Source: Emydura subglobosa
Taxonomy: Eukaryota; Chordata; Testudines; Chelidae
NCBI GenBank assembly: GCA_007922225.1
Contig: ML679956.1
Span: 21,392,689-21,456,688 of the forward strand
Reading direction: 5' to 3'
DNA length: 64,000 nt
This document shows positions 58,843 to 64,000 of this stretch, one piece after another (position 1 is the first letter of the stretch; the number at the start of each line of letters is the position of its first letter). Both the position numbers and the translations under genes were made by a program. The notes below the pieces were generated by a model. It did no database searches. It saw nothing but the letters and a program-made list of their open reading frames with translations, and was not told the origin of the DNA.

Positions 58843-59200
58843 TTTAAAACAATAATAGTCTTGAACTTCTTTTTAAATTCAAGTTCCTTATTGTGGACAC
58901 TTGCATTGTTACTTTTCCTTTTTTTTTTTTTTCTTTTCTTTTAATAATGGGAACGAATGCTAAACACACAGCTCTTCCATTTCTTAATCAGAATTTATTG
59001 AGGGACCTACTGAAATAGATAAGATGATCCTTTTTAAATAGAGGCTAATTTGGTAGGAAAAAATCATAATGAAACAGTTAAATACAAGATGAAAGGGTCA
59101 GCTGCTTGCAAGATTAATCATTAACCGATTCTTATTTTATACTGGCCTACACAATGGAAATTTACAATAATGCTGAAGAGTCTAGGTGCCTGTAAAACTC
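58843..59200. other. unique sequence with a T tract
   Basis: A run of T with a few C lies at 58918-58943. Nothing else recognised. Confidence 0.5.
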
Positions 59201-59270
59201 TGGGCCAAATTTATTTCACATATAACTTCATTGACTTGAATGGACATATGCCAGGGATAAATTTGGCCCA
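59201..59270. repeat. fold-back MITE, 70 bp
   Basis: A perfect 13-bp inverted repeat TGGGCCAAATTTA (59201-59213, complement at 59258-59270) surrounds a centre with CATTGACTTGAATGG. It is a short member of the fold-back class. Confidence 0.6.
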
Positions 59271-60560
59271 AAGGGCTTTTAATACTACCTGAACAGTATA
59301 ATGCAAATAACACAGTGCCACTTAGTGGCAAGAAATAAAAGTTTTCAGTATGTGTGAGACAAAGAGACTCAAGCATACAAATGATTTTCTAATGTTGTTT
59401 GTATTTGAAATTCTGAAACTGTATCTTCTCATAGTTTCAGTTATATTAAGCTGATTATTGCCACAACACTCTATGCATTGTCTCACACAAAACCTAAAGG
59501 AATGTCTCCAAAGAAGGAATGAAAGAGAGCCCTCTCTGTAATTAATGCAATACTAAAACACTCCCTGTACACTTTATCTTCAAATTATACCCATTTTCTA
59601 AAAAGGTTAGAATACCTAATATACTGTAAAAGTCATAAACATCTTACAGCTATTTCATATATTTTAGCTATATATGTATTCATATGTCAACCTCTTGAAA
59701 GTCTGCCTCCCAAAAAAGGAATAGAGCAATTTTTATTTAAGTACTCAAAGAACTATAGAGAGTCACACACTCTTAACATTTTTAAGAGGTGGTATATAAT
59801 TCATTACTTTGATCATTTTCCATCCCTTATGAAGAATGAGATAAAGACAAAAGCATCTTTACAGCTGAAATGATCTTCAGAGTTTTGTACAAAATGTACC
59901 AATGGAAGAAGGCATAAATCTTAACTCTGCACCTGGAGACTAATATGGATTCCACGGATGCCAATAGCAAAAATCCAGCTGTTTTCAGTGGGAGCAGGAG
60001 CAGACCCCTGGTCACCTCAGCCTTCAGTAATATGCCAAGGAGTGAAGTAAACATTTTTGTGGGTGATATTTTGCTTGTTTAAAAACACTCTTTATTCCAC
60101 TAAGGCTTATTTTCTCTGATTAGGTTAAACAATCCTTTTACAATTATTTAGTAGTCATTCATTCTTTCTTTAATCATTCCCCTTATATCATCACTGAAAC
60201 TTGTTGTGGAGATAGTAGTAGTAATTCCACAGTTAAGTTTGTGCTGAGATTTGTACTTAAAATAAAATAAAATAAAATCCCTCTCTCTCACACTTTAAAG
60301 AAAGAATTTGGTCTCCAAACTTGACACAATAACTAAATGTCCTGTCTAATTGTTTTCAGTGAAATCTTTACTAACCTTTGCAGAGGAAAGATTTTTAAAT
60401 GATCCTCTCTTGACATGTTGCACTGTTTATATTACATTTCTTTCTTTTCTTTTAGCTTAATCACCACATGCCCACAGAGTCTAAATTCTCTCTCTCTTGC
60501 TCGCTCTTTCTTAGTCAGAGGACACTTCTGAACTTTTAAAATGAAACCTCTAGCATTATC
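59271..60560. other. AT-rich unique sequence
   Basis: A short (AAAAT)n run lies at 60259-60278. Nothing else recognised. Confidence 0.45.
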
Positions 60561-60561
60561 T

Positions 60562-60582
60562 CCCCCCCCCCCCCCCCCCCCC
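60562..60582. repeat. poly-C tract, 21 bp
   Basis: An uninterrupted run of 21 C, unusual in this AT-rich DNA. Confidence 0.95.
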
Positions 60583-60599
60583 GTTCAGAATACTCTCTT

Positions 60600-61400
60600 G
60601 GAGTTTTGCCAGGATTAGCTGATGGAATTGCTTCGATTTGTCAGCTATGTCCATTTTCCTGTTTTGCCTGCCTGCCTGCCTGACCCAGGGCTGTGCTGTG
60701 CACACACTCATAGAGAGCCTGGGAGGCAGGCTAGGCAGCAGGAATAAGGCGATAAGTTCTGGGGTGCCATAGAATGGTGATCAGAGATGTGGGGTGAAAA
60801 CAGAATGGCTGGGGGATTAAGGGTTGAGCAAGGCTTTGGGGAGACATGCAAGGTAGCAAGGGAGGAAGATGCTTGTGCGCAGATCGGCACAGGTGGTGTG
60901 GTGGGAATTGCAGCTGTGAAAGAAAGTCCTGGAGGGAGCGGGAGGGACTCCAGCATCTCTGCCCTGAGACTCTAATGCTTGAAAGGGTTCCCCAGTGCTG
61001 AGACTGTAGTGCCATATGTAGTGCTTCAGGCACTTCAGTGCCTCAACACAAAGATTCTTAACCTTGCTTTTCCATCACACCAGGTAACAGCACTGGGATA
61101 GCCAAGCCTCTCTGCACTGAAGCATTGGTACATCAAGACCTCCCCATGGTGCTGTTGCCTCAGTGCATTAGGCAGCAGAGCCAGCAGCGTCAGGAGAGGC
61201 CTGAAAGCACCAACATCTCTGCGCAGACACAAGTATCCCTAACACCCCACACTGCCTGCATAGCTCTGGTTTCCTCCTACCTAAGCCTTTCCCTCTGCTC
61301 CTAGCCTCCTTCCCATGCCGCATTCACACCAGGCAGCCCCAACAGCCCAGCTCACCTTCCTCAGATCACACAGTGCACCATGCGGCAGCTCCATGGGGGA
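60600..61400. other. GC-richer unique patch
   Basis: Base composition is more GC-rich than the surroundings but CpG is sparse, so it is not a CpG island. A (CCTG)n run lies at 60667-60682. Overlapping open frames on both strands have no motifs. Confidence 0.4.
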
Positions 61401-61644
61401 AAAAAGCAGGGTGAGCAGATGATCATGGAATTATGGGGTTGTATGGGGAGATCATGAAGATAATTAAGACTGAAGCTGGGGACCCTGGAAGTGAGAAGTG
61501 GAGAGAAGAAGAGCTGCATTCTAATGAATGTGGCTTTCATGATATGTAGTTTGTGCTCACATTTTTCACCTGGAAAAATTAATTGGGAGTGCAAATCTGA
61601 ATATTGCCTCTGTACGTAGTTCACTTGTGACCTTTACTTCATAG

Positions 61645-61712
61645 ATCATTATTATGCCCACTTTTCAGATTGAATAACTACAATAAAAAGGAGCTAAGTG
61701 GTTGTTCTGGCA
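61645..61712 (-). repeat. MIR-like fragment
   Basis: TCATTATTATGCCCACTTTT, CAGATTGAATAACT and GAGCTAAGTGGTTGTTCTGG follow the complement of the MIR core. It lies head-to-head with the next MIR. Confidence 0.5.
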
Positions 61713-61948
61713 AAGGTGGAACTGTGGTCTAGCAGATGATGCATGGGCTAGCAGAAAGAGTCTCATTCTGGTTAGATTTACTTCCTGTGTGAACTTGAGC
61801 AAGTCACTTAAAAACCTCTTTGTGTTTCAGTGCCTCCTTCTATTACATTGAGATAGTATTTGCTTAGATCTTAGGGTCAACTGAGGATTGTGTGAGAACC
61901 AGTTGACTAAAGTTTGTTAAGTGGAAGTTATTAAGGCCCGTCAGTGGC
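61713..61948 (+). repeat. MIR SINE
   Basis: The order GTGTGAACTTGAGCAAGTCA, CTTAAAAACCTCTTTGTGTT, TCAGTGCCTCCTTCT, ATTGTGTGAGAACCAGTTGA is the MIR core and 3' part in plus orientation. This is the clearest MIR of the window. Confidence 0.85.
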
Positions 61949-64000
61949 AGAGATGGCAATAGCAATCAGGAATTTATTTCTCCCTTCTTTGCAGTAAACC
62001 CTCTAGATTATGTGGTCTCTTTGGAGAGAGGAGAACAGGCATCTGATGCCAGATGCTAGGCTTCCTAAAAAATTGTAATGTTAATAAAATCTGCAAATTC
62101 AAGCACAGCATGCTGTGCGTCATCTTACACAGGTCAAACTAAGTGAGAATTATACCAATTGTTTTCTGATTCCATTATTTTAAGGACTAAATTGAGACAG
62201 TTACACAAGCGTTAATTAATTTATCTTAACATTCCAGTCTACCCCTCTTTCAGGTAGGACAAGGATTATCTTCATTTTTAAAATGGAGAACTGAAGCATA
62301 AAGAGGAAACAAAAAATTCATCTCTGAGCAGAGACCAAATATGGAACATTTCAGGGCTAAATGAAAGATTGGAAAGATTTTGTAAAGAAGGAAACCATAC
62401 CGGAAATTGAAACAACAGTCTGTAACCTTCCCTTATAATAAAATGACACCAGACATCTGCAAGCATCAATAGGATCTTCTCTAAATACCTTCACTGTTTT
62501 CTCTCCTCTCTTCTGTTCCATGGAAATCAACTCCTTACAGTACTTGTTGGCAAAACAGCTGAAGACGCCTGCTTTCCCCCCACTGGCTCACGAACGCTAT
62601 TCCTCTTAAAAGTGTTGTTCAATAGCCAACTCTTTTAAGCTAGTTATAATTAGTGCGCCGGACCCTCACCTGGTGTAAATTGCAATAGTGCCACTTCAGT
62701 TGAAAATCTGACCCAGTAGGTTCAACCAGTTCCCCAGACCAGAACTTACTGTCAGTGGCAGAGACCCTTTCACCCACTAGTTCCATCCCTTGCCTTCACC
62801 TTCCTAAGGCCTTCTTATTGTTACATCATCCACTGTCATAATGGTTATGCATTCCCAATGTTTCAGTGAAGGATGGTGAATATCACCATACACGGTGCTG
62901 ATTCTTTTTTTAAAAAGTGTCCTCTCTATGCCTCAATTCCCTTCCATTAGATGGGGAAAACACTTACCAGTGTGGTGTAGTATAATTAGAGCATTATAGA
63001 ATTAAATAGCATTGCATCTAGTCACTTTCATGGTTCATTTGGTCAATATGGCAAAACGCAAAACATGAGTCAGGAGAGAATATGTGTTACATAGAACTCA
63101 CAGGACCAATTCCTCAGCTAAAGTAAATAACTGTAGCTCCACACCACCTGACGATCTAGTCATAACAGTTCTTAAGCAGGATTGCGGTCTGAAAGAAAAG
63201 GGAATATTTTAAAACTGCTTCTACATTACCTACAACTGTGATTGTGTGTTTACTTACATAATATAGAAAAGCGCTCTCTGTAAACTGGACTACACTAGTC
63301 CCTCTATAATAAGGACAAAAAGAACTGATTTCTTTAAAAATGCGCTTGTTAAGGGATAATGTAGAAGTTACAAAGTCTAATGTGATGTACAGTCATTGTA
63401 AATGTTTTCATCCCCCAAACGGAGAACTTTTCCACACACCATTTGGGTAATTTATTATAATATTACAGTAAATCAAATATGATGTTCTTGGGTAAAATAT
63501 TAAATCAGTTAATCTACTAGATGCAAGTTTGATTAATGGTCTGTCTCAAAAACCATTTTAGTCAGGAAAGTTTGAATAAAGTTAAACTGAATAAAGTTAT
63601 GTGCTGGTAAAATAATAAGCAGAAGACTTTAAAAGAATAAATTTATTCCACAGGCTAATGACAGTGTACATGTGTTTATAGGAGATTTTATATTTTCCTC
63701 CTCTTTTAAGAAATCATACATTGAGTTAAATTAATACAGGGTATGCAGTGGAGTTCCACACTACAAATGAATTTGGCTCACTGTGGTTAGAATCACCTTG
63801 TTTGGGGATGTCCAAATATGTTATGGTTATATTTTAATTTGATTATTATTATAATAATTTTACTATCAGTTATTATTATATTCATTGTCCATTATTACCG
63901 TAACCCCTTTCAGCGCTGAAATATCTTTTTTGGGACAACAATTGTTACATTCACTCTGAAATAAGAATGTCCAGACAGGGGTTTGCACCAATTTAACTAA
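61949..64000. other. AT-rich unique sequence to the window end
   Basis: 62262-62320 (ATTATCTTCATTTTTAAAAT, GAACTGAAGCATAAAGAGG) is a probable minus-strand MIR fragment. The rest shows no repeat or gene. Confidence 0.45.

Noticed and set aside
60457..60500. Strong acceptor-like tract TTTCTTTCTTTTCTTTTAG
   Set aside because: No donor or open frame follows; simple pyrimidine richness explains it.
1..64000. CRISPR arrays, operons, tRNA or rRNA genes
   Set aside because: No spaced identical repeats, no cloverleaf-like gene other than the SINE, and the repeat content is plainly vertebrate nuclear.

Overview
The window is vertebrate nuclear DNA, AT-rich and dominated by mobile elements. The repeat mix points to a sauropsid, most probably a turtle (a crocodilian is the main alternative). 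It has two CR1 LINE families, one ending in TTCTTATGTTCTT and one ending in TCTATGATTCTATGATT. It also has Penelope-like elements with a GIY-YIG endonuclease, PIF/Harbinger-type fold-back MITEs, hAT MITEs, old MIR and L2 fragments, and LTR elements. I found no complete host protein-coding gene. The window reads as a gene desert or as the inside of a long intron.

Layout. 0-9 kb: a Harbinger-type MITE, an A/T-rich MITE relic, a CR1 tail, a Penelope element on the minus strand and an old LTR. 9-14.4 kb: mostly unique AT-rich sequence, with a 137-bp hairpin element, a candidate conserved noncoding block (two CACGTG boxes and two octamers), and a Harbinger-type MITE split by a Penelope fragment. 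14.9-17.6 kb: a degraded CR1 with endonuclease and RT remnants. 18.8-22.6 kb: a Harbinger-type MITE, an L2 fragment, a small minisatellite and a second CR1. 24.7-28.7 kb: a second Penelope family and a GC-rich tandem block. 29.4-35.0 kb: a nest made of a long minus-strand CR1, broken by a plus-strand CR1 and a 163-bp hAT MITE, and abutting a solo LTR. 36.3-40.2 kb: a complete but dead Ty3/gypsy-type LTR retrotransposon whose gag carries a SCAN-like region. 42-47.7 kb: a candidate 51-nt exon and two hAT elements with clear target duplications. 50-64 kb: MIR copies, a tRNA-derived SINE, a CR1 with a 331-codon open RT remnant, simple repeats and mostly unique sequence.

The elements do not act together as a pathway. 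They form a record of successive insertions. Relative ages can be read from the nesting: the TCTATGATT-type CR1 and a hAT MITE inserted after the older CR1, and a Penelope copy inserted after the Harbinger-type MITE. The only candidate host sequences are two possible exons (42060-42110 and about 53758-53934) and the noncoding block near 12.3 kb. None is proven by the sequence alone. Family names rest on motif recognition and memory of sauropsid repeats, not on a database search.
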